The position numbers and the translations under genes are program-made. From assembly GCF_017676345.1 (NCBI RefSeq), contig NZ_JAFFZM010000019.1, positions 62,001 through 126,000 on the forward strand: a stretch of DNA of 64,000 nucleotides, given 5' to 3'. Source of the stretch: Streptomyces smyrnaeus (GTDB lineage: Bacteria; Actinomycetota; Actinomycetes; Streptomycetales; Streptomycetaceae). The notes beneath the pieces are model-generated. The model had not been told where the DNA came from. It worked only from the letters and a program-made list of their open reading frames with translations, and made no database searches. Below, one piece after another: positions 8,224 through 17,800 of this stretch (positions are counted from its first letter, which is position 1; every line of letters begins with the position of its first letter).

Positions 8224-9233
8224 CCGGTGCCCTCACCGCGCGCCTCGCCGACATCGCCGCGCAGGCCGAGGTCAGCGAGGCCACGGCGAGCCGGGTGCTG
8301 AACGGCAGGCCGGGCGTGGCCGCCACCACCCGGCAGCGGGTGCTGGCCGCGGTGGACGTCCTCGGCTACGAGCGCCCCGCGCGCGCCCGGCAGCGCAGCG
8401 CGGGGCTGGTCGGACTGGTCATCCCGGAACTGACCAACCCGATCTTCCCGGCGTTCGCCCAGGTCATCGAGCAGTCCTTGTCGGGGTACGGCTTCACGCC
8501 GGTGCTGGGCACGCGGATGCTCGGCGGCGCCACCGAGGACGAGCTGGTCGGCCAGCTGGTCGAGCGCGATGTGTCGGGCATCATCTTCCTCTCCGGCCTG
8601 CACGCCGATCTGACGGCCGACCCGGCCCGCTACGCCCGGCTGGCCGAGCGCGGTGTGCCGTTCGTCCTGATCAACGGCTACAACGACCGGATCAGCGCGC
8701 CTTTCGTCTCGCCCGACGACCGGGCGGCGGCTGCGATGGCGGTGGAGCATCTGCGCCAGCTGGGACACGAACGCATCGGACTGGCCGTCGGCCCGGAGCG
8801 GTTCGTCCCCACCCGCCGCAAGGTCGCGGGCTTCACCCGCGCGGTGCGGGAGGCCGGGTGCGAGCCGCGTATCCAGCACACGCTCTTCACCGTCGAGGGC
8901 GGCCACGCCGCGGCCGGTACGCTGATCGACCAGGGCTGTACGGGCATCGTGTGCGGCAGCGACCTGATGGCGCTGGGCGCCGTACGGGCGGCCCGGCAGC
9001 GGGGCCTGCGGGTGCCGCACCAGATCTCGGTGGTCGGCTACGACGACTCCGAGTTCAACGCCTTCACCGACCCGCCACTGACCACCGTCCGCCAGCCGGT
9101 CCGCGCCATGGCCAACGCCGCCGTCCACGCCCTGCTGGAGCCGATGGGCGGCAGCCCGATGGCGGAGACGGAGTTCGTCTTCCAGCCGGAGCTGGTCGTG
9201 CGGGGGTCGACGGCGCACGCACCCGGGGGCTGA
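8220..9233 (+). CDS. LacI-family transcriptional regulator of the sugar operon
   Basis: 337 residues. The N-terminal helix-turn-helix reads LADIAAQAEVSEATASRVLN, with TASRVLN in place of the usual TVSRVLN. A periplasmic-binding-protein-like effector domain follows, with NPIFPAFAQVIEQ early and VVGYDDSEFNAFTDPPLTTV late. The start ATG overlaps the glucosidase stop by 4 bp, so it is the last gene of the operon. It most likely represses the permease-glucosidase operon until a sugar binds. The operator was not located; the promoter region is occupied by the palindrome. Confidence 0.93.
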   Translation: MTGALTARLADIAAQAEVSEATASRVLNGRPGVAATTRQRVLAAVDVLGYERPARARQRSAGLVGLVIPELTNPIFPAFAQVIEQSLSGYGFTPVLGTRMLGGATEDELVGQLVERDVSGIIFLSGLHADLTADPARYARLAERGVPFVLINGYNDRISAPFVSPDDRAAAAMAVEHLRQLGHERIGLAVGPERFVPTRRKVAGFTRAVREAGCEPRIQHTLFTVEGGHAAAGTLIDQGCTGIVCGSDLMALGAVRAARQRGLRVPHQISVVGYDDSEFNAFTDPPLTTVRQPVRAMANAAVHALLEPMGGSPMAETEFVFQPELVVRGSTAHAPGG

Positions 9234-9236
9234 GCG

Positions 9237-9257
9237 GAGCTTCGGAGCGCGAAGCTC
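9237..9257. terminator. Bidirectional terminator hairpin
   Basis: GAGCTTCG and CGAAGCTC pair perfectly around a 5-nt loop in the 26-bp gap between the convergent LacI and response-regulator genes. Confidence 0.6.
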
Positions 9258-9259
9258 GC

Positions 9260-9916
9260 CTACGAGGACGGCACCAGCCCCGCCTCGTAGGCGAGGATCG
9301 CGGCCTGTACGCGGTTCTTCATCTCCAGACGGGCCAGGATCTGGCTGACGTACGTCTTCACCGTGCCCTCGACCACGTGCAGCCGGGCGGCGATGTCCGC
9401 GTTGGACAGGCCGGCGCCGACCAGGCCCAGCACCTCCCGCTCGCGGGGAGTCAGCCCGGCGGTGCGGGCCTGGGCGGTCGCCCGGCGGCCCAGCTGCCCG
9501 GCGGCCATGTGCGTGATGACGTGCCGCGCCACGGCGGGGGAGAGGTAGGCGCCGCCCTCGTGGACGGCGCGTACGCCCGCCAACAGCTCCCTAGGATCAC
9601 CGGACTTGAGGACGAAACCGGCGGCGCCGGAGCCGAGCGCGGTGGCGATGTACTCGTCCTCGCTGAAGGTGGTCAGCATCATCACCGCGCTGTCCGGGCA
9701 GGTGCGCCGCAGCTCGGCCGCCGCACGCAGCCCGTCCAGCTTCGGCATCCGGATGTCGAGCAGACACACATCGGGGCGGTGCCGCTGCGTCAGCGCGACG
9801 GCCTCCCGCCCGTCGGCCGCCTCCGCCACGACCTCGATGTCTCCGGCCGACGCGAGGATCGCCCGCACCCCGCCCCTGATCATCGCCTCGTCGTCCGCCA
9901 GCAGTACCCGGATCAT
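9260..9916 (-). CDS. NarL/FixJ-family response regulator (no adjacent kinase)
   Basis: 218 residues from the ATG at 9916. The receiver domain (1-120) shows the acidic pair in LLADDE, the phosphoacceptor Asp in VCLLDIRMP and the switch Lys in GFVLKSG. The LuxR-type DNA-binding domain reads LTPREREVLGLVGAGLSNADIA then VVEGTVKTYVSQILARL. No sensor kinase gene is next to it. It is divergent from an ABC exporter, which is a likely target by position. Confidence 0.92.
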   Translation of the reverse strand: MIRVLLADDEAMIRGGVRAILASAGDIEVVAEAADGREAVALTQRHRPDVCLLDIRMPKLDGLRAAAELRRTCPDSAVMMLTTFSEDEYIATALGSGAAGFVLKSGDPRELLAGVRAVHEGGAYLSPAVARHVITHMAAGQLGRRATAQARTAGLTPREREVLGLVGAGLSNADIAARLHVVEGTVKTYVSQILARLEMKNRVQAAILAYEAGLVPSS

Positions 9917-10059
9917 CGTGTTCCCGTCCCCGCTCTCGCCCCGCTCACGGAAGCACGCTAACCCAGTGCCCGCAGGGCTCGCCCGGCGGCGCCGCTCCCC
10001 TGACGAAAGTGCAGTGGCGCCGACGACCAACGTGCACTGTCCGGGCTCCGGCCGCTGCC

Positions 10060-10065
10060 TACCGT
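10060..10065 (+). promoter_or_regulatory. -10 element for a leaderless ABC transporter transcript
   Basis: TACCGT ends 7 nt before the ATG at 10073, which would place the transcription start at or next to the start codon. No ribosome-binding site is visible between them. This spacing is typical of leaderless streptomycete mRNAs. Confidence 0.45.
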
Positions 10066-10072
10066 CCAGGGC

Positions 10073-11011
10073 ATGCTCACACTGCGCGGACTGACCAAGA
10101 GGTACGGCGGCAAGACCGTCGTCGACGACCTGACGCTGGAGGTGGCACCCGGCAAGGTCACCGGATTCCTCGGCCCCAACGGGGCCGGCAAATCCACCAC
10201 CATGCGCATGGTGGTGGGGCTGGACGAGCCCACCTCCGGCGCGGCGCTGATCCGTGGGACGCCGTACGCCGAGCTGGCCCATCCGCTCCGGGTGGTGGGC
10301 GCACTCCTCGACGCGCGTGCCGCGCACCCACGGCGCACCGCCCAGCAGCATCTGCTGGCCATGGCCCGCAGCAACGGGATTTCCGCGCGCCGGGTGCCCG
10401 AAGTGCTCGACGCGGTCGGTCTGACTCAGGTGGCGGGCAAGCGGGCGGGCTCCTTCTCGCTGGGAATGGCCCAGCGCCTGGGCATCGCCGGTGCGCTGCT
10501 CGGCGACCCGGAGGTGCTGCTGCTGGACGAGCCCGTCAACGGCCTCGACCCCGACGGAGTGCTGTGGGTGCGCACGCTTCTGCGCTCCCTCGCCGCCGAG
10601 GGCCGGACCGTCTTCCTCTCCAGCCATCTGATGAGCGAGATGGAGCTGACCGCCGACCGGCTCGTGGTCATCGGCCGGGGCCGGCTGCTGGCGGACGGGC
10701 CGACCGCGGAGGTCGTCGGGGCCGGCGCCGGCCGCACCGTGTGCGTACGCGGCCCGCAGCACGGCGGGCTGGCGGCGCTGGCCGACCGGCTCAGGCGGGA
10801 GGGCGCCGAGGTGGCCCGGCCGGCGCCGGACGAGCTGTCCGTGAGCGGCGTGCCGCTCGAACGCGTCGGCGACCTCGCCCATGAAGGACATGTGCACCTG
10901 TACGAACTGCGCGCCGCCGAGGCGTCGTTGGAGGAGGCTTATATGCGACTGACGTCACAGAGCGTGGAGTACGCCCAGGAAGGGCGTACCGACCTGGAAG
11001 CGGGGGTGTGA
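10073..11011 (+). CDS. ABC exporter ATP-binding protein
   Basis: 312 residues. Walker A is GPNGAGKST (about 37-45), the signature is SLGMAQRLGIAGALL, Walker B is EVLLLDEPVNGLDPDG, and the switch His is in FLSSHLMSEME. The DrrA/CcmA-like layout fits a type-5/7 exporter for drugs or antibiotics. It overlaps the permease gene by 4 bp. The divergent NarL regulator may control it. Confidence 0.93.
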   Translation: MLTLRGLTKRYGGKTVVDDLTLEVAPGKVTGFLGPNGAGKSTTMRMVVGLDEPTSGAALIRGTPYAELAHPLRVVGALLDARAAHPRRTAQQHLLAMARSNGISARRVPEVLDAVGLTQVAGKRAGSFSLGMAQRLGIAGALLGDPEVLLLDEPVNGLDPDGVLWVRTLLRSLAAEGRTVFLSSHLMSEMELTADRLVVIGRGRLLADGPTAEVVGAGAGRTVCVRGPQHGGLAALADRLRREGAEVARPAPDELSVSGVPLERVGDLAHEGHVHLYELRAAEASLEEAYMRLTSQSVEYAQEGRTDLEAGV

Positions 11012-11793
11012 CGGTGGCTGCCGCCCTCGCCCCGCCCACGGCGGCCCCGCGCGGGACCCGCTCCCGCAGCGCGGGACTGCGCGGCGCCCTCGCCGCGGAG
11101 TGGACGAAGCTCGTCTCGCTGCGCTCGACCTGGTACCTGCTGCTGGGGGCGGCCGTGCTGACGGGGGTCATCGCCTCCGCGGCGGGGGTCCTCACGCACG
11201 ACCCCGCCGCCTCGCCCGGCGACCCCGCCGTGATCGCCGAACTCAACGGCCTGGGGCTTGTGCTGGCGGCCCTGGCCATGCTCTCGGTCACCGGGGAGTA
11301 CGCCACCGGGAGCGTCCGGACGTCCCTGCTGTGCGTACCCCGCCGAGGGCGCCTGCTGGCGGCCAAGACCTTGTTGCTCTCGGCCGTCACCTTCGTGGCC
11401 GGGCTGGTGTGCGGCCTCTTGGCCGTGGTGTGCGGGGCACTGACGCTGGAGGAGAGCACGTTCGACGCCGCCACCGTCTGCGGCCAGGTGTTCCTTGTCG
11501 GGACGCACGCCGCTTTGCTGAGCGTGATGACCGTGGGGCTGGCCGCTGTCGTACGCAGGTCGGCGGGGACGGTCACGGCGCTGTTCGGGCTGCTGTTCCT
11601 GGTGCCGATGGCGCTGGATGTGCTGCCCGGCGGCGACGTCCTCGTCGATCTCCTCCCGGCCGGTGCCTCGGAGGCCCTGGCCCTCGGTGGGAACGGCACC
11701 TACGGGCGGTCGGTCGCTCTGCTGCTGCTCGTCGGCTGGGCGCTCGCCGCGGTGGCGGCGGGTACGGCCGTGCTGCGGCGCCGGGACGCCTGA
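11008..11793 (+). CDS. ABC-2 type exporter permease
   Basis: 261 residues with about six membrane helices, after a cytoplasmic start ending near LAAEWTKLVSLRSTWYLLL, an opening typical of actinobacterial ABC-2 permeases (EWTKL-RST). It starts at a GTG overlapping the ATPase stop. A second GTG lies 6 bp on. Together with the ATPase it forms a two-gene exporter of unknown substrate. Confidence 0.88.
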   Translation: MTVAAALAPPTAAPRGTRSRSAGLRGALAAEWTKLVSLRSTWYLLLGAAVLTGVIASAAGVLTHDPAASPGDPAVIAELNGLGLVLAALAMLSVTGEYATGSVRTSLLCVPRRGRLLAAKTLLLSAVTFVAGLVCGLLAVVCGALTLEESTFDAATVCGQVFLVGTHAALLSVMTVGLAAVVRRSAGTVTALFGLLFLVPMALDVLPGGDVLVDLLPAGASEALALGGNGTYGRSVALLLLVGWALAAVAAGTAVLRRRDA

Positions 11794-11822
11794 CGGCCGC
11801 GTCGTCACGGGGGGGCCGAAGG

Positions 11823-13670
11823 TCAGCGGGTTGCCGACAGCCGCGCCGAGGCCCCCCGTTCGGCGCGTACGGCCAACGTGTTGCCGGTCACCTCCGCCGG
11901 GCCGTCCGCCAGGCCCTTGCCCCGCGCCCGCAGACGGGTGACGCTCTCGTCCGCCGCGGCCAGCACGTACCAGTGGCCCCGGGTGGACTTCCACAGCAGC
12001 CCGGTGAGCACATCCCGCTCGCGCGGGCCGCAGGCGCGGGAGTCCTCCGCACGGGAGGTGACGGCCCCCGGGCGTCCGGGCGGGGCCGGCGGCTGGAACT
12101 GCGTCATCACCCTGGCCCCCGTACCCCGCCAGGTACCGGCCCGGGTGCACACCCACGCCGCCTCGCCGTCCCCGTCCGGCAACCGCTGCCGGGCGAACTG
12201 CCAGGAGTTGACGGTCTTGACCCCCTGGTCGAGCACCGCGGGCAGGTGGCAGGCCGTACGTGCCAGCCGCTCGCGGGCCGCGGCGCCGGTGGCGGGCTCG
12301 CGGGCGGTGCCGTCCGTCAGCCGCGCCGGGGTCAGCTCGCCCAGATCCGTGTACAGCTGCGCGGCGGACGCCGCCCCCGGGCTGCCGGTCAGCGCCAGCC
12401 CCGGCCAGCTCTCGCAGTGGTGCGGCTGCGTGACCGGGAGCGGTACCGGCCCGGTCACCCCGTCCTCGCCGCGGGAGAGCTCACGGCCCGCCACGTCCGC
12501 CGGGTCGAGGAGGTCCACCTCGGCGGCGCGCCGGATCCACGGCGCCGTCAAATAGCGCACCTCGCCCTCCTTCCGGGTGACGGTCAGCGCCCCCGAAGCC
12601 GCCGTCTGCGCACCCGCCGTACGGGACAGCTCCAGCGACACCCCGTCCTTGGCCGCGGCCGAACCGTCGTCGGGGTCCAGGGGTTCGGCGTACCGCGCCA
12701 CCCGCAGCCCGTCGTACAGCAGCACCACGGCGGCACCCTCCAGCCGTCCCGCGTACAGCAGTTGGGGCGGCCCCGGCGGTGGTCCCTCGGGGGTGCCCGG
12801 TGCCGCACTGACCCGTACGTCGGCGCGCGGCCGGGCCCAGGTGACCAGCGCCCGGCGCAGCAACGATTCATCGCGGGTGAGGGAGCCGCGGGCCGGCCAT
12901 GCGGCGAAGTCCACGCGGGAGGCCCGACGCCAGGTGCCGGGCGGCACCCGGACCAGCGCGTCCGGGTCGAGGGCGCGCTCCCCGTCGGTGCCCCGCACCA
13001 GCGGGGGGCGGGCGGCGGCGTCGGGCCCCCAGGTGTCGCCGGGCACCCCCAGCATCCCGCCGCACACCAGCGCGGCGAGGACCGCCGTGCCGACGACCCG
13101 CCGCCGGCGGCGCCGCCGTACCACTTCGAGGGGGTGGGGTTCCCGCGTCCCGCACAGGACGCACGGCATCTCGGGACTGTCCGGGCTGCCCGGGCTGCCC
13201 GGACTGTCCGGAGGGGGCCGGTCGGCCGGTCCCGTGCGGGCTTGCGCGAGGGCGGCGTCCGGGTCCCGGACGTGGGCGGCCCGCAGCAGCCGCCGGATGT
13301 CCGGGTCCGCCATCGACTCCAGATGCCGCAGCGCGTACGCGGCACGGGCCTCGGCTCCGTCCCCGGGGCGGGCCAGTGCCGCACGCAGCACCCGAAGCCG
13401 CAGCCAGACATACGCCGGGTCCTCGTCCTGTGCGCCTTCCGGCTGCTGTCGCGTTTCCGGTCGCGTCTGCGGCCGGGGCAGCGCCGCCGTCGACGTGCAC
13501 CGTCGGGGGAGTGCCTCACGGGTCAGCGCGTGCGCCTTGCGGGGGGTGTCGGCCAGCACGCAGTGCGCGAGCCGGACGAGTCTTCCGTAGTGCTCGACGA
13601 GGGCGAGTTCGGCCTGCTCGACGTCCAGGGTCCCCTCACTCACACCCCTCAGAACGAGGCGGGGCGTCAC
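11823..13670 (-). CDS. Membrane-anchored protein with a sigma-like N-terminus, function unknown
   Basis: 615 residues, not recognised as a named family. The N-terminal 130 residues are helical and include ELALVEHYGRLVRLAHCVLA and LRLRVLRAALARP, which resemble a degenerate ECF sigma-like segment (inference). A Pro/Ser spacer with a CVLC pair (170-173), an Arg run and one membrane helix (about 192-210) follow, then an about 400-residue outer domain with three to four spread cysteines. The gene lies 42 bp after the sensor kinase gene on the same strand, so it may be co-transcribed with it. The start is the first GTG. Confidence 0.7.
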   Translation of the reverse strand: MTPRLVLRGVSEGTLDVEQAELALVEHYGRLVRLAHCVLADTPRKAHALTREALPRRCTSTAALPRPQTRPETRQQPEGAQDEDPAYVWLRLRVLRAALARPGDGAEARAAYALRHLESMADPDIRRLLRAAHVRDPDAALAQARTGPADRPPPDSPGSPGSPDSPEMPCVLCGTREPHPLEVVRRRRRRRVVGTAVLAALVCGGMLGVPGDTWGPDAAARPPLVRGTDGERALDPDALVRVPPGTWRRASRVDFAAWPARGSLTRDESLLRRALVTWARPRADVRVSAAPGTPEGPPPGPPQLLYAGRLEGAAVVLLYDGLRVARYAEPLDPDDGSAAAKDGVSLELSRTAGAQTAASGALTVTRKEGEVRYLTAPWIRRAAEVDLLDPADVAGRELSRGEDGVTGPVPLPVTQPHHCESWPGLALTGSPGAASAAQLYTDLGELTPARLTDGTAREPATGAAARERLARTACHLPAVLDQGVKTVNSWQFARQRLPDGDGEAAWVCTRAGTWRGTGARVMTQFQPPAPPGRPGAVTSRAEDSRACGPRERDVLTGLLWKSTRGHWYVLAAADESVTRLRARGKGLADGPAEVTGNTLAVRAERGASARLSATR

Positions 13671-13712
13671 CGGGTCACCCCGAGGGCGCCGGTGGCGAGC
13701 GGCGACAAGCGC

Positions 13713-14858
13713 TCAGGCGAGGGGGGCGGGGACCTCGAGGGTGGCCATGGTGGGGCCGCCGGACGGGCTGCTCAGCGCCAGGACGCCGTCGAACTGGGCG
13801 AGGCGGCGCTGGACGCCCTGCAGCCCGGAGCCGGCGTCCAGGGAGGCACCGCCCTTGCCGTCGTCCGTGACCGTCACCCGGATCCTGGAGTCGCCCCCGG
13901 CGGATTCGTCGGCGACGTACAGCACATCGAGCCACACCTTCGTCGGCTCCGCGTGTTTGGCGGCGTTGGTCAGCAGCTCACTGACGGCGAAGTACACGGC
14001 CGTCTCCACCGGCTCGTCGAACCGGCCCGGCAGTTCGATGTCCTCCTCCACGGGGACCGGCATCCGCAGTGCCAGCGCGCGCAGCGCGTCGGGCAGGCCG
14101 CGTTCGGCGAGTACGGGTGGGTGGATGCCGCGTACCAGGTCGCGTAGTTCGGTGAGTGCCTCGGCGGAGTTCTCCCTCGCCTGCGCGATCATCTGCTTGG
14201 CCTTGGCCGGGTCGTGTTCGATCAAGGCCTCGATGGTGCCCAGGCTCATCCCCATGGCGACCAGCCGGGCCTGCGCGCCGTCGTGCAGATCCCGCTCGAT
14301 ACGGCGCAGCTCAGCGGCCGAACTGTCCACCGCGTCATGCCGCGTCTCGTACAACTGCTCCACCCGCTGCGTCAGCAGCATCTCGCGGGTGGGCTCCAGC
14401 ATCGCCTTGGTGAGCTGGTGGTTGATCGGCAGCATCGGCGGCAGCAGCGCGGTGACGAAGCCGGCCGTCATATCGGCCGGCAGCCACACCATGTCCCGCC
14501 AGGTGGCGGGGTCCTTGAGCAGCAGCGTGCAGCGTTCGACCTGGCCGACGATGCCGCTGTGCGGCCGGCGCGGCAGGGGGCGGTACGGCTCGGGCACCTC
14601 CAGTCCGCCCCACTCGCGGACCAGCCGGCGCCGCTGGTTGGCGTACCAGCGGACGGCCTGCTGGGTGGGCGGCGTGGTGACGACGCCCACCCCGATCGGC
14701 AGCAGCACGATCGAGACGAGGGAGAGCGTGAACAACAGGATGGACACGGGAAGGGTGACGACCGCGAGCGCGGGCCCCCGGACGAGCGCCAGCATCAGCT
14801 CGTGCGTCTGTACCGCGGCCCGCGGCTTGTCCTCCGTCACGTCTTCCGTGTCCTCCAC
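13713..14858 (-). CDS. Sensor histidine kinase (HisKA_3 / NarX-like)
   Basis: 381 residues. The N-terminus has membrane helices in about 25-65 and a second hydrophobic region near 125-145. The phosphoacceptor His lies in RRIERDLHDGAQARLVAMG. The HATPase domain follows with FAVSELLTNAAKHAEP, VTDDGKGGA and GSGLQGVQRRLAQFDG. It lies 30 bp after the GH89 gene and 42 bp before the 615-residue protein. Residues around the His are identical to a second kinase at 30959-32320, and the DNA there is almost identical as well. Confidence 0.92.
   Translation of the reverse strand: MEDTEDVTEDKPRAAVQTHELMLALVRGPALAVVTLPVSILLFTLSLVSIVLLPIGVGVVTTPPTQQAVRWYANQRRRLVREWGGLEVPEPYRPLPRRPHSGIVGQVERCTLLLKDPATWRDMVWLPADMTAGFVTALLPPMLPINHQLTKAMLEPTREMLLTQRVEQLYETRHDAVDSSAAELRRIERDLHDGAQARLVAMGMSLGTIEALIEHDPAKAKQMIAQARENSAEALTELRDLVRGIHPPVLAERGLPDALRALALRMPVPVEEDIELPGRFDEPVETAVYFAVSELLTNAAKHAEPTKVWLDVLYVADESAGGDSRIRVTVTDDGKGGASLDAGSGLQGVQRRLAQFDGVLALSSPSGGPTMATLEVPAPLA
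14094..14366 (-). repeat. 273-bp segment shared with the second kinase gene (copy A)
   Basis: The minus strand here matches 31670-31942 on the plus strand at all but one of 273 positions (one silent C/T change in a Leu codon). Identity stops sharply at both ends: the proteins diverge to RVEQL-flanking and LPDAL versus LGDAA. The copies are inverted and 17.3 kb apart. Confidence 0.93.
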
Positions 14859-14888
14859 GCGTTCCCCACCCTGGCTCCCCCGTCCGCC

Positions 14889-17800
14889 CTACCCGGTCCG
14901 CCAGTCCGCGAACTCGACGAGGGCACGATCGCCGCTGCCGCCGTTGGTCGCCGACATGAACAGTCCGGTGTCCTGCTTGCCTGACGCGCCGGGAGTCTCG
15001 ACGGTTGAGACCGTACGCCACGAGTTCCCGTCGTCGGTGGACAGCTCCCCCTTGTAGGAGGCGCCGGCCCGGGAGAGCCGCAGCAGGACCGGGGCCTTGA
15101 CCCCGGAGACCGCCCGGTAGGTGTCCAGGGTCCCGTCGCCGTTGCTGTCGTACGACAGCACGACTCCGTTGCCGGGGGTGAGGGCGAGATTGACGAACCC
15201 GGCGGACCCCGGTGCGGAGAGGTCGTTGCGGACGACGATGCCCGCGCGGGCCCACGGCCCGCTGTTCTCCTGGGAGACGACCTTCACCGTCACCGTGCCG
15301 CCGTCGGCCAGCGCCCGCGCCCGGTAGACGGTGCCGAACTCGGCGGTGGCCTTCCACAGGTCCGCACCGGCGCCGTCGATCGCCCAGCGGCCGTCGAGGT
15401 GCCCGAAGACGGCCTCGTTGGTCGTCGCCGTCCGTACGCCGTCCGGCAGCGGGCCGGCGCGGTAGATCCGGCCGTCCTGGCCGATGGTCACCCGCTCCTG
15501 GCCCTCGGGTCCGTTCTCCACCTCCACCGTGTACTCCAGCGGCTCCAGCGGCTCGGCCAGTGGGCGGTCGGCGGTGGTGTACTGCCAGCGCACGGTCGCC
15601 ATGCCGCCGGGGCTGACGGCCCGGTGCGAGGTGGGGTCCTGCGCCCGGGCACCGTCCAGGCCGCGCAGCGCGAGGTCGACGGCTCCGGTGGGGCACAGCC
15701 CGTTCTCGTTGCGGAAGTCGGCCCGTACGGTGCTGGCCTTGCCGGGCGCGACGGCGCGCGGCTCGGCGGAGACCTTCAGCGAGCCCTGGTAGGGCGCCTT
15801 GACCAGGACGTCACGGACCCGGGTGGCGGTGGTGTACGGGTCGGCGGCCGGCCGGGTGGGGTAGTCGTTCCGCTGCTTGGTCCAGGGCTCCTCCTCGGCG
15901 TACCAGTCGAACTTCTTCGGTGCCCGCCGCTGTTCGAGCGCGTCCTGCAGATCGTCGAGGAACGCCTTCCACTGCGGCAGGTGGAAGTCCCGGATCAGGC
16001 CCTGCCAGTCGCGGTTGGCGTAGTTGGCCAGCCGACCGCCGTCGGCCGTGGGGCGGTCGGCCCAGGTGGTGACCAGCACCCGGGCCGTCCGCTCCAGCTG
16101 GGCGCGCTCCGGCGCCGAGGCGGCCGAACCGCGGGCCGCCGCCAGCCAGGGGCCCAGCAGGAAGGCGCGGTGGCCGCCGGACATGTCGTCGGCCAGCTCC
16201 ATCAGCTTCAGCCACAGCGCGGCCAGCTTCTTGAAGGTGGCCACGTCCTTCTTCTTGTAGGCGGCCTGCAGCTGCGGGATGAGCGACCAGGAGCGGTTGG
16301 CCAGGACCTGGCGGCCGGTGTCGGTCAGGTCGTAGCGGTAGGCGTCGGTCCCGCGCAGCCGCGCGTCCACGCCCAGCAGCGCATCGAACGCGGCGTCGAA
16401 GGCGGGCAGGTCGAAGGCGGGTGTGTGGGTGGCGTAGTAGGCGCCGGAGCGGGCCGTCAGGCTGGGGCGGGCCGCGAAGACGCTGTCGTGCGGCCGCCCG
16501 TCCTTGCTGCTGATGCGGTACGCGGTCTCCCGCAGCGCCGTCATCGCCTTCTTGGCCTTGGCGTCGGCTGCCCCGTACCGGATCTTCGCCCAGCCGTCGA
16601 ACCAGGTGCCGCGGTCGACCGCCTGCTGCCGCCACGCCAGTTCGCTGAACAGCTCCAGTGCCGCCGCGTCGCGGTGGGTGGCCTCGGGCATGTAGCAGGT
16701 GCCGGCCAGCTTGCTGCCCCGCTTGTCGCGCCAGGCGGTGAAGCGCTCCGTCCACATGTGCGTCTTGGCGCCCATGGTGGTGCGCCCGCCGAAGTTGGGG
16801 ATGGTGCCGAACGCGTACGGCACCCCGCCCCAGTCCTTCTCCCGGTCGGTGACCCGGTCCAGATCCGAGAGGCCGTCGACGATCAGCATCTTGTCCTTGG
16901 CGGCCAGCCCGTCGAGCAGGTCGCGGCGCGGGTTCTCCTGCCAGCCGAGAATCACCCAGGTGGCGCCGGGCCGTGCGGTGTGCAGGGCCTTCTCCACGGC
17001 CCGCGCCGCCTCGGGCACCGGCACGTCACCGGGGTCGCCGCCCTCGTGCAGCAGGTCCATCTTGAAGTGGTCGACCTCGCCGAACAGTTCCCGCTGGTGC
17101 TTGTAGAAGGAGGCCGCAACCTTGCGGAAGACCGCCGTACGCGGGTCCAGCCACGGCGGCCTGGCCAGCCCGCTCCACTTGCCCTGCGGCACGGTCCGCC
17201 CGCCCTTGTTGCGCTTGGCGAAGTCGGCGGGGACGGTGCCGAAGTAGCCCGGCAGCACGGGTTTCATCCCCAGCTCGCGCATCCGGCCCACGATCCGCTT
17301 GCCCAGCGCCGTGCGCCGATTCAGCAGCTCGGTGCTGATGGGGCCGCCGTACTCGGCCATGTTCTGCAGCAGCCACCACGGCTGATGGGTCGGCGCCGGG
17401 ATCCAGGAGCGGGCCTCCTGGTCGCTGTAGCCGAAGTCGCGGAGCATCCGGTGGTAGACGGCTTCCTGGCCCGCGGTGACCAGCACCTCGTTGAAACCGT
17501 GCAGCGCGAGGACGTCCAAGAAGCGCTCCCAGTGTCCCCAGTCGGCGTACGGGGCGGTGTAGCCGTCGTGGGTGTCGTTGAGCGCGAACCGGTTGGCCAC
17601 GGTGGCCCGCTGCGCGTGCTGTTTCCGGGGCGCGGGCAGCGTCTTGGGCAGCTCCAGCTGACTGCCGGCCCAGGAGATATGGGCGTCGCAGCTGTACTTG
17701 AGGTACCAGTGCACGCCCGTCAGCAGCGCCACAGGCCCGGTCCCGGCGACCCGGATGCGGCCTGCCCGGCCGGTGACCTTGAAGCGTTCGGGACCGCTGA

